Of a DNA stretch of 5,350 nt, positions 5,137-5,350 are shown in pieces. The position numbers and the translations under genes were made by a program. The notes under the pieces were generated by a model. It was given only the letters and a program-made list of their open reading frames with translations. It ran no database searches and had not been told where the DNA came from. The stretch is taken from assembly GCA_022560715.1 (NCBI GenBank), contig JADFSQ010000165.1, positions 1 to 5,350 on the forward strand, given 5' to 3'. The stretch is from Bacteroidota bacterium (GTDB lineage Bacteria; Bacteroidota; Bacteroidia; Flavobacteriales; Flavobacteriaceae). Numbering within the stretch: position 1 is the first letter of the stretch; each line of letters starts with the position of its first letter.

Positions 5137-5350
5137 AAGCGGAAAATTCCTGCCGGCAGAGAACAGTTAAAAGATGTTGCGGCGAGGGTTCCAACACCAG
5201 AATTCCTCGGTTTTCCTTGCATATCTCATCCGCTGTGTTTAGCAAAACGCTTCCATCACCGATGCCGAACAGATAAACGAAATCCATGCCTTTTGAAAGA
5301 TTACCGCGGATGGATTCCGCTTGTTGGCGGACATAGTCCATCCTGCTAGT
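5111..5350 (-). CDS. Maf/DUF115-like (MptE-like) glycosyltransferase fragment, partial
   Basis: The minus-strand frame is open from the right edge (TSR before M at 5341) through to a TGA at 5113-5111. Residues MDFVYLFGIGDGS (19-31 from that Met) with GxGxG at 26-30, then GILVLEPSPQHLLTVL (46-61), match the Rossmann-like core of motility-accessory-factor (Maf) / DUF115 proteins, where a G.G.G loop is followed by a strand ending in EP. Maf proteins add nonulosonic acid sugars to flagellin. Real homology probably ends near SAL (about 5135); the last seven codons (FKSNKIF) are the DegT segment read in another frame. The DNA from about 5145 on is clearly richer in G and C than anything before it, which suggests a different source organism. 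The Met at 5341 need not be the start. The flavobacterial neighbours have no evident use for a flagellin glycosylation gene. Confidence 0.6.
   Translation of the reverse strand, partial: TSRMDYVRQQAESIRGNLSKGMDFVYLFGIGDGSVLLNTADEICKENRGILVLEPSPQHLLTVLCRQEFSALFKSNKIF
5128..5145. other. Junction 2: aminotransferase fragment to Maf-like fragment, with composition change
   Basis: DegT-type homology on the minus strand begins at about YLNQIK (5136), while Maf-like homology ends at about EFSAL (5135 or a little beyond). Just to the right, the base composition switches from AT-rich to balanced GC. A 9-base direct repeat, AAAGCGGAA, occurs at 5085-5093 and at 5136-5144, touching the join, and a 10-base palindrome CTGCCGGCAG lies at 5150-5159. 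These are the kinds of short similarities at which chimeric joins form. Confidence 0.6.

Noticed and set aside
5150..5159. CTGCCGGCAG palindrome as an operator or attachment site
   Set aside because: It lies inside the coding frame of the Maf-like fragment next to a suspected artificial join; there is no independent evidence of function.
1..5350. CRISPR array, tRNA, rRNA, transposase or defence-system operon
   Set aside because: I found no regularly spaced repeats, no tRNA-like cloverleaf signature and no transposase or known defence gene cluster; the lone DUF559 protein is not enough to claim a restriction system.

Overview
The window looks like an ordinary stretch of an AT-rich marine-type Flavobacteriaceae (Bacteroidetes) genome. 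Support for this comes from a protein with a gliding-type (T9SS type B) C-terminal sorting domain, the absence of Shine-Dalgarno sequences, TAnnTTTG-like -7 promoter boxes, and proteins of flavobacterial character throughout. The last ~390 bases do not fit this picture.

Layout. Bases 1-40 (minus) hold the first 13 codons of a probable DNA polymerase IV gene (dinB), running off the left edge. Divergent from it, 145-615 (plus) encodes a CYTH-domain triphosphatase-like enzyme with a 7-bp inverted repeat just before its start codon. It converges, 5 bases apart, on a small antibiotic-biosynthesis-monooxygenase (ABM) family gene (621-935, minus). A LacI/PurR-type palindrome (953-968) lies upstream of the ABM gene. 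Divergent from that, 1046-2923 (plus) encodes a secreted or surface-anchored multidomain protein with a GTG start and a T9SS sorting domain. Next come a DUF559 endonuclease-fold gene (3013-3405, minus) and a lipoprotein isoaspartyl peptidase/L-asparaginase (3469-4524, minus). The DUF559 gene lies between two exact 11-base direct repeats and may be an inserted cassette. A compact divergent control region (4525-4645) leads into an ALDH7-type aldehyde dehydrogenase gene.

The aldehyde dehydrogenase stops making sense after about 104 residues. It is followed on the minus strand by an internal fragment of a DegT/DnrJ/EryC1/StrS sugar aminotransferase (about 4957-5136). After that comes a fragment of a Maf/DUF115-like glycosyltransferase (about 5135-5350) whose base composition is visibly more GC-rich. 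None of these three pieces has a natural end at its junctions, so the simplest reading is a chimeric contig end (assembly or amplification artefact) rather than biology.

The genes do not form an evident pathway; most are single-gene units facing alternate directions. I see no CRISPR array, rRNA, tRNA or recognisable transposase, and no convincing undescribed multi-gene system. The observations most worth checking are the DUF559 cassette with its flanking repeats, the LacI-type operator without a LacI gene in view, and the composite right end.
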